64,000 nt of DNA from Mycobacterium sp. 155 (GTDB lineage: Bacteria; Actinomycetota; Actinomycetes; Mycobacteriales; Mycobacteriaceae): assembly GCF_000373905.1 (NCBI RefSeq), contig NZ_KB892705.1, positions 310,001 through 374,000 on the forward strand, given 5' to 3'. A model generated the notes under the pieces. That model saw only the letters and a list, made by a program, of their open reading frames with translations, was not told where the DNA came from and did not search any database. The translations under genes were made by a program, and so were the position numbers. This document shows, one piece after another, positions 18,456 to 28,350 of this stretch; within the stretch, counting starts at the first letter, position 1, and every line of letters begins with the position of its first letter.

Positions 18456-19652
18456 ATGAGCACGACGACCACCCCGACCGCGCCCAAGACCCTGCGGCCG
18501 CTCGAGATGTTCGGCATCGACACCCTGCTCGATGACGACGAACGCGACATCGCGGCCACCGTGCGCCGATTCGTCGACACGCGGCTGCGCCCCAACCTCG
18601 CCGAATGGTTCGAGCGGGGTGAGCTGCCCGGCCGGGAACTCGCCAAGGAGTTCGGCGAGCTCGGCCTGCTCGGCATGCACCTACAGGGTTACGGTTGCGC
18701 CGGCACCAACGCCGTCAGCTACGGTCTGGCCTGTCTTGAGCTCGAGGCAGGGGACAGCGGATTGCGCAGCTTCGTCTCGGTGCAGGGCTCGCTGTCGATG
18801 TTCTCGATCCACCGCTGGGGTTCTGAGGAACAGAAGCAAGAGTGGTTGCCTCGGCTGGCCAGCGGTGACGCCATCGGTTGCTTCGGCCTCACCGAAGCCG
18901 ACTTCGGCTCCAACCCCGGCGGGATGCGCACCGCCGCCCGGCGCGACGGGGACGACTGGATCCTGTCCGGCACCAAGATGTGGATCACCAACGGCAACGT
19001 GGCCGACGTGGCCACCGTGTGGGCGCAGACCGACGACGGCATCCGCGGCTTCCTGGTGCCCACCGACACCCCCGGCTTCAGCGCCAACGTCATCCACAAG
19101 AAGCTCTCGCTGCGCGCCTCGGTCACCTCGGAACTGGTGCTCGACGACGTCCGGCTGCCCGCGTCGGCTCAGTTGCCCAAGGCCATCGGCCTGCGCGGCC
19201 CGCTGTCCTGCCTGAACGAGGCCCGGTTCGGTATCGTGTTCGGCGCGGTGGGCGCCGCGCGTGACAGCCTGGAGGCCGCGATCGACTACGCCGGCGCGCG
19301 CGAGGTCTTCGACCGCCCGCTGTCCGGCTACCAGTTGACCCAGGAGAAGCTGGCCAACATGACCCTTGAGCTCGGCAAGGGCATGCTGCTCGCGCTGCAA
19401 CTCGGCCGGCTCAAGGACTCCTGCGGGGTCACTCCCGACCAGATCAGCCTCGGCAAGCTCAACAACGTGCGGGAGGCGCTGGCCATCGCCCGCGAATCCC
19501 GCACCATCATGGGCGCCAGTGGCATCACGCTGGAGTACTCGCCGCTGCGTCACGCCAACAACCTGGAATCGGTGCTCACCTACGAGGGCACCAGCGAGAT
19601 GCACATGCTGTCCATCGGACGTGCGCTGACCGGGCAATCGGCGTTTCGCTGA
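18456..19652 (+). CDS. Acyl-CoA dehydrogenase, glutaryl-CoA dehydrogenase type
   Basis: FAD-dependent enzyme of 398 residues oxidising an acyl-CoA. It has the acyl-CoA dehydrogenase signature GCFGLTEADFGSNPGGM (about residues 142-158), MWITNG, a FDRPLSGYQLTQEKLA helix, and the C-terminal YEGTSEMH with the catalytic Glu. The N-terminus and the GL(RFVS) helices resemble glutaryl-CoA dehydrogenases rather than short-chain enzymes, so glutaryl-CoA (lysine or tryptophan breakdown) is a plausible substrate, but this is not proven. ATG 18456 is supported by a TAGAGT box 7 nt upstream. It is convergent with pruC, 4 bp apart. Confidence 0.88.
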   Translation: MSTTTTPTAPKTLRPLEMFGIDTLLDDDERDIAATVRRFVDTRLRPNLAEWFERGELPGRELAKEFGELGLLGMHLQGYGCAGTNAVSYGLACLELEAGDSGLRSFVSVQGSLSMFSIHRWGSEEQKQEWLPRLASGDAIGCFGLTEADFGSNPGGMRTAARRDGDDWILSGTKMWITNGNVADVATVWAQTDDGIRGFLVPTDTPGFSANVIHKKLSLRASVTSELVLDDVRLPASAQLPKAIGLRGPLSCLNEARFGIVFGAVGAARDSLEAAIDYAGAREVFDRPLSGYQLTQEKLANMTLELGKGMLLALQLGRLKDSCGVTPDQISLGKLNNVREALAIARESRTIMGASGITLEYSPLRHANNLESVLTYEGTSEMHMLSIGRALTGQSAFR

Positions 19653-19656
19653 TCGT

Positions 19657-21264
19657 TCACGGCTGAGTTGCTCGCAGGCTCAGCGAAAGCAGCAGCCGCA
19701 CATCGGGATCGGTGAGCGCGGTAGCCAGTAGCTGCTCGATGCGCCGCACCCGGTAGCGCACCGTGTTGGGATGCACGTGCAGCCACTGCGCTGCGGTCGC
19801 GACATCGCCGAAGCTGTCCAGGTAGGCGCGCAGGGTGTCGGCGAGGACCGGATCGTTGTCCCGCAGAGCCCGCACGCGCGGGTCGATCAACCGTTCGTCG
19901 GCGGCGATCGCCGTGACGATCTCGTCGAGTAGCACCGTCGTGCGCGCCTCGGCCAGCGACGTGACCTGTCCCAGCGCCCCCGGGTGGCGCTCGGCACTGT
20001 CGAGCACCCGGTCCACCTCGAGGCGCGCGGTCGCGGCGCCGGCGAGTCCGTTGACCGTGCTGGCGATGACGGCGTGCAATTCCAGGCCCAATTCGTTGCG
20101 CAGCGCCGCCACGGTGCCGCGGACCCAGGAGGTCACCGCGGCCGGTTTCCCGGTGCTGGGGAACAGCACGTAGACCCGAGTATGCGCCGACGCGACTTGA
20201 GCATCCTGACGAAAAGCGCTGGCGCTCAACGACAGTACGTCGGCTAGTTTGGCGCCTACGGCGTCGCCGGCCAATTTGGCGCCCACGGCGCTGCCGTCGA
20301 ATCCGATCAGCGCGGCCCGGCCGTCGATGGCGATGCCGAGCTCGCGCGCGATGAGGTCGATGTCGGGTGGGCCGTCACCGGGCCGCAGGCCGAGCAGTTC
20401 TTGGATCCGCACCATGTGGGTCGAAGGTGTCGCCGCCAGCCGCGTCATGATGCGGGCGGCCAGTACCGCCGCACCGCGCAGCATGTCGTCGGCGTCGTCG
20501 GCCAGGGGCCGGCTGCCCTGCTGCACCCAGATCGTCCCGGCGAATGCGGGAGCGCGGCGCTCATCGGCCGACGGCAGGAAGACCCCGATCGCCGAGCGGG
20601 GCCGCAGCCCGAGCTCGGGACGCTCGGCAACATGCACGACTTCCGGTTTCGCGCGGATCGCGTCGAAAATGCCCCACTGTGCGATCCAGGCCAGATGTTC
20701 AGGCGGTCCGGCTCGGCCCAGGATCGACAACCGGCGCAGATCGTCGGCCTCGTCGTTGGACGCCGAGTACGCCAGCACGTGCGACTGGGCATCCTCGATG
20801 CTGACCATCCCGTGAGTACGGTCGGCGATCGACTGCGCGAGGCTGAACAGGTCGGTGCCGGAGTCCTCGGATTCCCGGTCACCGTGGTGTTCGAAGACGT
20901 GGTTGACCAGCCGGTACAGCCGTTCCCACCGGGCCCGCGGGTCGACGGCCACCACCGCGGTGCCGGCTGAGGTCGCCCGGGCCACCACGGCGGCCGACGG
21001 CTCCTTGATGAAGATCGCAGTCGGTGGCCGACGGGCGATCTGCTGCTCCACCCAGTTTCTGGCGTCGGCATCGGGAATGCCGAGCAGGAAGAACACGTCG
21101 GCCGACCCGGCAGACGGCGCCAGGCCCAACCGCACGTCGTCGGAATCGACGAGCGCCGCCGAGGCGACCGGCAGATCCATCCCTCGCGGTGCCTGGACCA
21201 GCTGGACCAAGGTGGCGTCCAGTGCCAACAGCAGTTGGCCGAGGCTGACACCCGCTTCCACCAT
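19657..21264 (-). CDS. pruC: PucR/CdaR-type regulator of proline utilisation (Rv1186c-like, PruC)
   Basis: A 535-residue transcription activator: N-terminal sensing region, central GGDEF-like fold as in CdaR proteins, and a C-terminal PucR helix-turn-helix with TLRAYLDSFGDVATAAQWLHVHPNTVRYRVRRIEQL. M. tuberculosis Rv1186c (PruC) is the proline-responsive activator of the adjacent proline genes, and the arrangement here is the same. An exact 7-residue unit AVGAKLA is duplicated in tandem near residues 330-348. The ATG at 21264 has no Shine-Dalgarno but a TACGAT box 8 nt upstream, so it is probably leaderless. Divergent from pruA with a shared dyad. Confidence 0.9.
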   Translation of the reverse strand: MVEAGVSLGQLLLALDATLVQLVQAPRGMDLPVASAALVDSDDVRLGLAPSAGSADVFFLLGIPDADARNWVEQQIARRPPTAIFIKEPSAAVVARATSAGTAVVAVDPRARWERLYRLVNHVFEHHGDRESEDSGTDLFSLAQSIADRTHGMVSIEDAQSHVLAYSASNDEADDLRRLSILGRAGPPEHLAWIAQWGIFDAIRAKPEVVHVAERPELGLRPRSAIGVFLPSADERRAPAFAGTIWVQQGSRPLADDADDMLRGAAVLAARIMTRLAATPSTHMVRIQELLGLRPGDGPPDIDLIARELGIAIDGRAALIGFDGSAVGAKLAGDAVGAKLADVLSLSASAFRQDAQVASAHTRVYVLFPSTGKPAAVTSWVRGTVAALRNELGLELHAVIASTVNGLAGAATARLEVDRVLDSAERHPGALGQVTSLAEARTTVLLDEIVTAIAADERLIDPRVRALRDNDPVLADTLRAYLDSFGDVATAAQWLHVHPNTVRYRVRRIEQLLATALTDPDVRLLLSLSLRATQP

Positions 21265-21348
21265 GTTGTCCGATCGTACTGGTCGTTAGTTAAAGTGTTG
21301 TCGGATCGGACAAGGGTTGCGTGGATCACGTCGAGGATTCTTAAGCCT
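21265..21348. promoter_or_regulatory. pruC/pruA divergent control region with inverted repeat
   Basis: TTGTCCGATC (21266-21275) and GATCGGACAA (21304-21313) are perfect 10-bp inverted repeats 38 bp apart, suiting two sites for a multimeric regulator. The left site overlaps the pruC -10 (TACGAT, 21273-21278). PruC is the obvious candidate. The pruA start has only a weak GAGG about 13 nt upstream. Confidence 0.6.
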
Positions 21349-22977
<1,629 letters not shown>

Positions 22978-22978
22978 C

Positions 22979-23962
22979 ATGGCGCGCACGCGAGGAGCTT
23001 TGGAGTCGACGTTCCAGCGGGTCGCCCGGCCGGCAATCCTCGCCGCTGCCCGCTCTGCGCGACTGCGGCGAACCGCGGAACGGCTTCCGATCACCCGCAG
23101 CGTCGTGGACCGTTTCGTCGCAGGCGACACGATCCCCGACGCAGTGGATACCGTAGCCGCGCTGCGCGCTTCGGGCCGCCTGGCCACCATCGACTACCTC
23201 GGTGAGGACACCACCCGCGTCGAGGATGCCGCACAGACCGTCAAGGCTTACCTGGCGCTGCTCGACTCGCTCGGCGAGCGCGACGAGGCCGCGTCTTCGG
23301 TGCGGCCGCTGGAGGTGTCGCTGAAGCTGTCCGCGCTGGGGCAGGCGCTACCCCGCGACGGGGAGAAGATCGCTCTGGAGAATGCACACACGATCTGTGC
23401 CAAGGCCCGCGACGTCGGCGCCTGGGTGACCGTCGACGCCGAGGACCACACCACCACTGACTCCACCCTGTCGATCGTGCGTGACCTGCGCACCGAATTC
23501 GATTGGCTCGGCACGGTTTTGCAGGCCTACCTGCATCGGACCGAGGCTGATTGTCGCGAGTTCGCCGAGGCCGGTGCCCGGATTCGGTTGTGCAAGGGTG
23601 CTTATGACGAACCCGCGACGGTGGCCTACCGCGACGCCGCAGACGTCACCCGCTCGTACCTGAACTGCCTGCGGATCCTCATGGCCGGATCCGGATACCC
23701 GATGGTGGCCTCGCACGATCCGGAGATCATCGACACCGTTCCGGTCCTGGCCCGCGAATTCGGCCGGGAGGTAGATGGTTTCGAGTACCAGATGCTGTAC
23801 GGCGTTCGGGACGCCGAGCAGCGCCGGCTGGCCGACGCCGGCAACCACGTCCGGATCTACGTCCCGTTCGGCAACGAGTGGTACGGCTACTTCGTGCGCA
23901 GGCTCGCCGAACGTCCGGCCAATTTCGGGTTCTTCCTGCGCGCGTTAGTCGAGCGTCGTTAG
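22979..23962 (+). CDS. pruB: Proline dehydrogenase PruB
   Basis: Monofunctional FAD-linked proline dehydrogenase (327 residues; M. tuberculosis Rv1188 is 329 as I recall) converting proline to P5C and passing electrons to the respiratory chain. Family elements: VSLKLSALGQALPRDG, VTVDAEDHTTTDSTL, RIRLCKGAYDEPATVAY, the ASHD motif and FEYQMLYGVRD. ATG 22979 is 1 nt after the pruA stop, so translation is coupled and P5C hand-off between the enzymes is likely. Ends in a convergent gap with repeat element copy 3. Confidence 0.95.
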   Translation: MARTRGALESTFQRVARPAILAAARSARLRRTAERLPITRSVVDRFVAGDTIPDAVDTVAALRASGRLATIDYLGEDTTRVEDAAQTVKAYLALLDSLGERDEAASSVRPLEVSLKLSALGQALPRDGEKIALENAHTICAKARDVGAWVTVDAEDHTTTDSTLSIVRDLRTEFDWLGTVLQAYLHRTEADCREFAEAGARIRLCKGAYDEPATVAYRDAADVTRSYLNCLRILMAGSGYPMVASHDPEIIDTVPVLAREFGREVDGFEYQMLYGVRDAEQRRLADAGNHVRIYVPFGNEWYGYFVRRLAERPANFGFFLRALVERR

Positions 23963-23967
23963 CCAGA

Positions 23968-24036
23968 GCACCGCGACCGTGCGTGTCTGCTGCCCGCCGC
24001 GCCGCAAAACGTCAGCGGTTCGCGCGCGGTCGCACC
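23968..24036 (+). repeat. Intergenic inverted-repeat element, copy 3
   Basis: Matches copy 1 in order: GCACCGCGACCGTGCG, GTGTCTGC, CGCGCCGCAAAA, CGTCAGCG, CGCGCGCGGTCGC. Here the terminal arms are GCGACCG (23973-23979) and CGGTCGC (24027-24033): relative to copies 1 and 2 both arms changed together (GAGCG/CGCTC to GACCG/CGGTC), so pairing is kept. It lies between convergent genes and may also end transcription. Confidence 0.75.
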
Positions 24037-24055
24037 CCCACGAGTGTGCGATCGC

Positions 24056-24553
24056 TCAGGCCGGGAACGCCGCCACGTCCATCAGCACAGTGCCACCACA
24101 CGGGCCGCCGGCGATCTGGGTGAGCCAGGTGCCTCGCAGGGTTCCGTCGGGCTGTGGCGCGTAATACGCCCACGACCGGGCCGGCGCCCATACCTTCGGA
24201 ACCCCTTCTCCCATATAGCAATCCCACTGCCAGTCGTAGATGTGCACCCAGCGGCTGCCGTCCCAGGTGTAGCGGGGCGGCAGGGGCAGCGTGGGGTTCT
24301 TCGGGGTAGGGCCGTCGAGCACGGTCGAAATACAGGTGCCCGAAGAACAATCGGTGGAAAACGTGTACACGTCGCTGAAGGTCGGCTCGGATTGCCTGGC
24401 GGCAAGGCTGGTGCCCGTCTTCTGAGCCGCGTACCGGACCAGCGAGTACCGGCCGTTCCACACCTGGTTGGCGGCATGGGCTGTCGGCACGGCGGTCAAC
24501 GCCGCGAGGATCAACATGCCGACAGCCGCTCGCCTTCTCATGGTGGCGTTCAC
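24056..24553 (-). CDS. Small secreted protein, unknown function
   Basis: A 165-residue protein with a cleavable signal peptide: RRR, then a hydrophobic run AVGMLILAALTAVP, then AHA-ANQVWN as the probable cleavage site. The mature part is rich in aromatic residues (WNGRYSLVRYA, WVHIYDWQWDCY) and contains four or so cysteines that could form disulfides (STDCSSGTC, DC, GPCGG). GTG 24553 follows the Nudix stop codon by 1 nt and is favoured for coupling; ATG 24541 is the alternative and leaves the signal peptide intact. I do not recognise a function. Confidence 0.75.
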   Translation of the reverse strand: MNATMRRRAAVGMLILAALTAVPTAHAANQVWNGRYSLVRYAAQKTGTSLAARQSEPTFSDVYTFSTDCSSGTCISTVLDGPTPKNPTLPLPPRYTWDGSRWVHIYDWQWDCYMGEGVPKVWAPARSWAYYAPQPDGTLRGTWLTQIAGGPCGGTVLMDVAAFPA

Positions 24554-24554
24554 G

Positions 24555-25100
24555 CTAACCGGTCGGGCGCTCATTGAGCAGGAGCAACGCCCATGCCGCG
24601 AGCGACTGGGCATCGGTGATCTCGCCGTCGCGCATCATCCGCTCCACCTCGGCGCGCTCGAACCAGGCACTGTGCATGTCCTGTTCCTCGTGTTCGCGTT
24701 CGTGCGCACCCTCGCTCAGGCCGGTGGCCAGGTACACCCAACCGCGCTGGCTGCTCATCCCGGCAGCTACATCAAGCTGGCCGAGCCGCTCCATGCTGCT
24801 TGCCCGCAGCCCGGTCTCCTCGCGCAGCTCCCGGTGGGCCAGCGCATCTGGATCGAGATCCAGCCGTCCCGGCGCGGTGCCCTGCGGGAACTCCCAGCGC
24901 CGCAGCCCCAACGGATACCGGAACTGCTCGACGAGGTGATACCGCTCCTCCTCGCGCGCGATGACCAGCGCATACACCGGCTTGTCGATGACGGCGTAGA
25001 TGCCTTCGGTGCCGTCCGGACGGCGGATGGTGTCCTCGCGCAACGCCATCCAGTCGTTCCGATAGACCTCACGTGACTGCAGTTGGCGGATAACACCCAT
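24555..25100 (-). CDS. Nudix hydrolase, ADP-ribose pyrophosphatase-like
   Basis: A 181-residue Nudix protein. The metal-binding helix is clear (HRELREETGL, about residues 93-102), while the first half of the Nudix box is irregular: the expected GX5E glutamate is replaced within GRLDLDPDALA. IDKPVYALVIAREEERYHLVEQFRYPLG and WEFPQGTAPG upstream are typical of ADP-sugar pyrophosphatases. It likely hydrolyses a nucleoside diphosphate derivative such as ADP-ribose. ATG 25100 is divergent from fadD36 and has GATACT 6 nt upstream. The secreted-protein gene follows directly. Confidence 0.88.
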   Translation of the reverse strand: MGVIRQLQSREVYRNDWMALREDTIRRPDGTEGIYAVIDKPVYALVIAREEERYHLVEQFRYPLGLRRWEFPQGTAPGRLDLDPDALAHRELREETGLRASSMERLGQLDVAAGMSSQRGWVYLATGLSEGAHEREHEEQDMHSAWFERAEVERMMRDGEITDAQSLAAWALLLLNERPTG

Positions 25101-25136
25101 CGGCCCAGTATCACCGATGGAGCTGGTGTGCCGGGG

Positions 25137-25142
25137 TAGCCT
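25137..25142 (+). promoter_or_regulatory. -10 box of fadD36
   Basis: TAGCCT lies 7 nt before GTG 25150. The identical hexamer at the same distance precedes dapE and folP2 in this window. It supports the GTG over the upstream ATG 25117 as the start. Confidence 0.5.
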
Positions 25143-25149
25143 CACAGGC

Positions 25150-26556
25150 GTGCTGCTGGCCTCCTTGAACCCCGCAGCGGTCGCTGCCGGTGCCGACATC
25201 GACGACGCCGTCCGTATCGACGGTGCTGTGCTCAGTCGAAGTGACATGATCGGCGCCGCGACGTCGGTGGCCGAACGCGTGGCCTCCGCCCGGCGGGTTG
25301 CCGTGCTGGCCACGCCGACCGTCAGCACCGTGCTGGCGATCACCGGTTGCCTGATCGCGGGCGTGCCGGTCATCCCGGTACCCGCAGATGTCGGAGCCGC
25401 CGAGCGCCGCCACATTCTCGCTGACTCCGGAGCCCAAGCGTGGCTGGGAGAAGTGCCTGAGGAAATGGAAGGGTTGCCGCACATACCGGTTCGGGTGCAT
25501 GCGCGGTCCTGGCATCGCTACGCCGAGCCGGCGCCGGAATCGACCGCCATCATCATGTACACCTCCGGCACCACCGGCCCGCCAAAAGGCGTGCCGATAA
25601 CCAGACAAGCCATCGCCGCCGACATCGACGCGCTGGCCGCGGCATGGCATTGGACAGCCGACGACATCCTGGTGCATGGTCTGCCCCTGTTCCATGTGCA
25701 CGGCCTGGTGCTGGGGCTGCTCGGCTCGCTGCGGATCGGAAACCGGTTCGTACACACCGGAAAACCGACGCCGGCGGCGTATGCCGAGGCGCAGGGCACG
25801 TTGTACTTCGGGGTGCCCACGGTGTGGTCGCGGGTGGTCAAGGACCTCGACTCCGCGCTGGCGTTGTCGTCGGCCCGGCTGCTGGTATCGGGCAGTGCGC
25901 CTTTGCCGGTCCCGGTGTTCGACGAGTTGGTGCGGCTGACCGGACATGCCCCGGTGGAGCGCTACGGCAGCACCGAATCGCTGATCACGCTGAGCACCCT
26001 GGTCGACGGCGAGCGCAGGCCCGGCTGGGTGGGCCTGCCCCTGGCGGGTGTGGAGACCCGGTTGGTCGACGAGGACGGTGCGCTCGTGCCGCGGGACGGC
26101 GAAACCATCGGGCAGTTGCAGATCAAGGGCCCGATGGTGTTCGACGGCTACCTCAACCGGCCTGACGCTACCGCCGCCGCCTTCGATGCCGACGGCTGGT
26201 ACCGCACCGGTGATGTCGCGGTCGTCGATGCTGAAGGCATGCACCGCATCGTCGGCCGTGAATCGGTCGATCTGATCAAGTCCGGTGGCTTCCGCATCGG
26301 CGCCGGCGAGATCGAGACGGTGCTGCTCGGTCACTCCGGCGTGCACGAAGTCGCGGTGGTCGGGATCCCCGACGAGGACTTGGGTCAGCGGATCGTGGCG
26401 TTCGTCGTCGGCGACGCCCAGCCCGCCGCGTTGATCGACTTTGTGGCGCAGCAGCTTTCGATCCACAAGCGTCCACGTGAGGTGCGGCTGGTGAACCACC
26501 TGCCACGCAACGCGATGGGAAAGGTGCTGAAAAAGGAACTGGTGCAATGGCATTGA
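25150..26556 (+). CDS. fadD36: Acyl-CoA synthetase FadD36
   Basis: ATP-dependent acyl-AMP/acyl-CoA ligase, 468 residues from GTG 25150 (479 from ATG 25117). The AMP-binding P-loop YTSGTTGPPKGVP lies near residue 135. ERYGSTESL and WYRTGDVAVVDAEG carry the adenylate-binding motifs, and the C-terminal catalytic lysine is in RNAMGKVLKK. Equivalent to Rv1193, which M. tuberculosis work links to short or mid-chain acyl activation; substrate not evident from sequence. A TAGCCT box supports the GTG start. A glyoxalase-like gene overlaps its last 10 bp. Confidence 0.92.
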   Translation: MLLASLNPAAVAAGADIDDAVRIDGAVLSRSDMIGAATSVAERVASARRVAVLATPTVSTVLAITGCLIAGVPVIPVPADVGAAERRHILADSGAQAWLGEVPEEMEGLPHIPVRVHARSWHRYAEPAPESTAIIMYTSGTTGPPKGVPITRQAIAADIDALAAAWHWTADDILVHGLPLFHVHGLVLGLLGSLRIGNRFVHTGKPTPAAYAEAQGTLYFGVPTVWSRVVKDLDSALALSSARLLVSGSAPLPVPVFDELVRLTGHAPVERYGSTESLITLSTLVDGERRPGWVGLPLAGVETRLVDEDGALVPRDGETIGQLQIKGPMVFDGYLNRPDATAAAFDADGWYRTGDVAVVDAEGMHRIVGRESVDLIKSGGFRIGAGEIETVLLGHSGVHEVAVVGIPDEDLGQRIVAFVVGDAQPAALIDFVAQQLSIHKRPREVRLVNHLPRNAMGKVLKKELVQWH

Positions 26557-26894
26557 GGTTCTCCGAGATCTGCATCGACGCCCATGAACCCGAGGCGCTG
26601 GGTGCGTGGTGGGCGCAGGCGCTCGGCTGGCCGCAGCATGCCGATTCCGATGGGTACGTGGTGCTGACACCGCCTGCGGGTGCCGGCCCCACGTGGTTGT
26701 TCGTGGCGGTGCCCGACGACAAGGTGGTCAAGAACCGCGTGCACCTCGACTTCACGCCTGACGATCAGCAGGCCGAAGTCGACCGGTTGATCGGTCTGGG
26801 CGCCCGTCGCGTCGACATCGGTCAGGGAGAGCAGACCTGGGTGGTGCTCGCCGACCCCGAAGGCAACGAGTTCTGCATTCTTGCGGCGCGGTGA
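26547..26894 (+). CDS. VOC-superfamily (glyoxalase/bleomycin-resistance-like) protein
   Basis: A single-domain 115-residue VOC protein. It has the typical opening ICIDAHEPEALGAWWAQALGW, a middle NRVHLDFTPDD, and the closing WVVLADPEGNEFCIL, where His and Glu are the likely metal ligands of the fold. The ATG lies inside the end of fadD36 (10-bp overlap), so translation is probably coupled. The substrate is unknown; the family covers dioxygenases, isomerases and binding proteins. Confidence 0.85.
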   Translation: MALRFSEICIDAHEPEALGAWWAQALGWPQHADSDGYVVLTPPAGAGPTWLFVAVPDDKVVKNRVHLDFTPDDQQAEVDRLIGLGARRVDIGQGEQTWVVLADPEGNEFCILAAR

Positions 26895-26937
26895 GGGCTT
26901 TCGGGTAGTTGCCAGGCGGCGATGCCACCATGGCCAC

Positions 26938-28179
26938 ATGCGCCGACTGACTCGCCTGGCGGTGTGCACCGGTCTGCTCGCCGCCTGCAGCACGCCCAGT
27001 CCGGCGTCGCAACCGCAGCTGCCACCATTGGGCTGGAACTCCTGGAACTCCGGGATCGCGCTGACAGAGCAGACGGTGCACGAGACGATCGACGCGATGG
27101 TGTCGTCGGGCATGCGGGACGCCGGCTACCGCTACGTCAACCTCGACGCAGGCTGGGCGGCGCCGACCCGAGCCGGTGACGGCTCGTTGCGGGCCGATCC
27201 CGGCCGCTTCCCGCATGGCATCGCTGCGCTGGCCCGATACGCGCACGACCGCGGCCTACTGCTGGGGATTTATCACAGCCCGTTCAACCAGGGGTGCGGT
27301 CAGGATCCCCGGATAGGCGGTGCGGGCCACGAGCAGACCGACGCGAAGACGTTCGCCGACTGGGGTGTCGATTATCTGAAGTACGACTGGTGTCGGCTCG
27401 CGGCCGGTCACGAGGATCAGGTGCGGTACTTCACGGCCATGCGGAATGCGTTGCGCGCCACCGGACGTCACATCGTCTACAGCATCAACCCGAACAGCTC
27501 GGGTGACCCGGTCGCCGGGCTGGAGTACGACTGGTCGCACATCGCCGACGTCACCCGCGACGCCGTGGACCTGGTGCCGGCGTGGGGTGACGCCGCGCTG
27601 TGGCAGGAAGGGCTCGCGGGCGTGGCCCAGGCGTTCGCCGAGGCGGGTTCGCTTGCATCACGTAGCAATTCGAGCCACGTCAACGATCCCGACATGCTCG
27701 TGGTCGGTATCGGCTGGAAGCAGTTCTCGGTCGGCCATCCGACCATGGCGTTGGGTGCTCCGCGTCCTGATCTGACCGCTGCCGAGCAGCGCGCCCACTT
27801 CTCGCTGTGGGCGATGTTGGCCGCACCCCTGTTGGCCGGCAACGACATTCGCGATATGACCGACCAGACTCGCGACATCCTGACCAACCGGGAGGTGATC
27901 GCCGTGGACCAGGACCCGCTGATGGTGCAGGGGCAGCCGCTCAACAGCGACCCGCGGGTGGTGGTCAAACGGCTCGCCGACGGCGCCGTCGCCGTGGCAC
28001 TGTTCAACCAGTCGACACAGGCTCAGACCGTCCGAACCGCACTCGACGCCATTGGTCTGGACGGCCGTACCCACGCGACTGTGCGTGATCTGTGGCAGCA
28101 CACCGACAGCGTCGTCTCCGGCACCATCGAACGGCAGGTCCCGGGCCACGGTGTGGTGATGCTGCGGGTGACGCCTTAG
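26938..28179 (+). CDS. GH27-type alpha-galactosidase lipoprotein
   Basis: Predicted extracytoplasmic lipid-anchored glycosidase of 413 residues. The lipobox LLAAC (C17) ends a short signal peptide. GH27/melibiase features follow: PPLGWNSWNS, GYRYVNLDAGW, LGIYH, the nucleophile in DYLKYDWC and the acid/base region VNDPDML. A C-terminal beta domain (VVVKRLADGAVAVALFNQS) completes the fold. Substrate may be alpha-galactosides or related sugars, possibly environmental. I know of no M. tuberculosis counterpart in this slot. It lies 43 bp after the VOC gene; no clear ribosome site. Convergent with the metallothionein-like ORF. Confidence 0.9.
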   Translation: MRRLTRLAVCTGLLAACSTPSPASQPQLPPLGWNSWNSGIALTEQTVHETIDAMVSSGMRDAGYRYVNLDAGWAAPTRAGDGSLRADPGRFPHGIAALARYAHDRGLLLGIYHSPFNQGCGQDPRIGGAGHEQTDAKTFADWGVDYLKYDWCRLAAGHEDQVRYFTAMRNALRATGRHIVYSINPNSSGDPVAGLEYDWSHIADVTRDAVDLVPAWGDAALWQEGLAGVAQAFAEAGSLASRSNSSHVNDPDMLVVGIGWKQFSVGHPTMALGAPRPDLTAAEQRAHFSLWAMLAAPLLAGNDIRDMTDQTRDILTNREVIAVDQDPLMVQGQPLNSDPRVVVKRLADGAVAVALFNQSTQAQTVRTALDAIGLDGRTHATVRDLWQHTDSVVSGTIERQVPGHGVVMLRVTP

Positions 28180-28195
28180 CGAGTGCGGGCTTGTG

Positions 28196-28297
28196 CTACT
28201 TAGAACCGCAGGTGCAGTCGGACCCGCAGGTGCAGTTCTCACATGTGCAGTCCGGGTTACCGCAGCCCGTGGATTCAGTGTTCGTATCGCTACTCAT
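28196..28297 (-). CDS. Metallothionein-like Cys-rich small protein, 33 aa
   Basis: ATG 28297 to stop at 28196-28198 encodes 33 residues with seven cysteines at 12, 17, 19, 22, 24, 28 and 30: a GCG start, then CTC, CTC and CTC units (three CXC pairs). No aromatic residue, no signal peptide; N-terminus MSSDTNTESTG is polar. This is the composition of a metallothionein binding Cu(I) or Zn(II). It is not similar in arrangement to M. tuberculosis MymT. An in-frame ATG at 28309 would add four residues (MLIC). It lies 53 bp after dapD on the same strand and 16 bp from the convergent GH27 gene. Metal and regulation unknown. Confidence 0.75.
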   Translation of the reverse strand: MSSDTNTESTGCGNPDCTCENCTCGSDCTCGSK

Positions 28298-28350
28298 GCA
28301 TATGAGCATAGGACGCTCAGGTCCGGGTCGCAGCCCGTTGTCGAACGTGG

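Noticed and set aside
25111..26670. 519-codon frame antisense to fadD36
   Set aside because: fadD36 has complete catalytic motifs on the other strand; this frame is compositional shadow.
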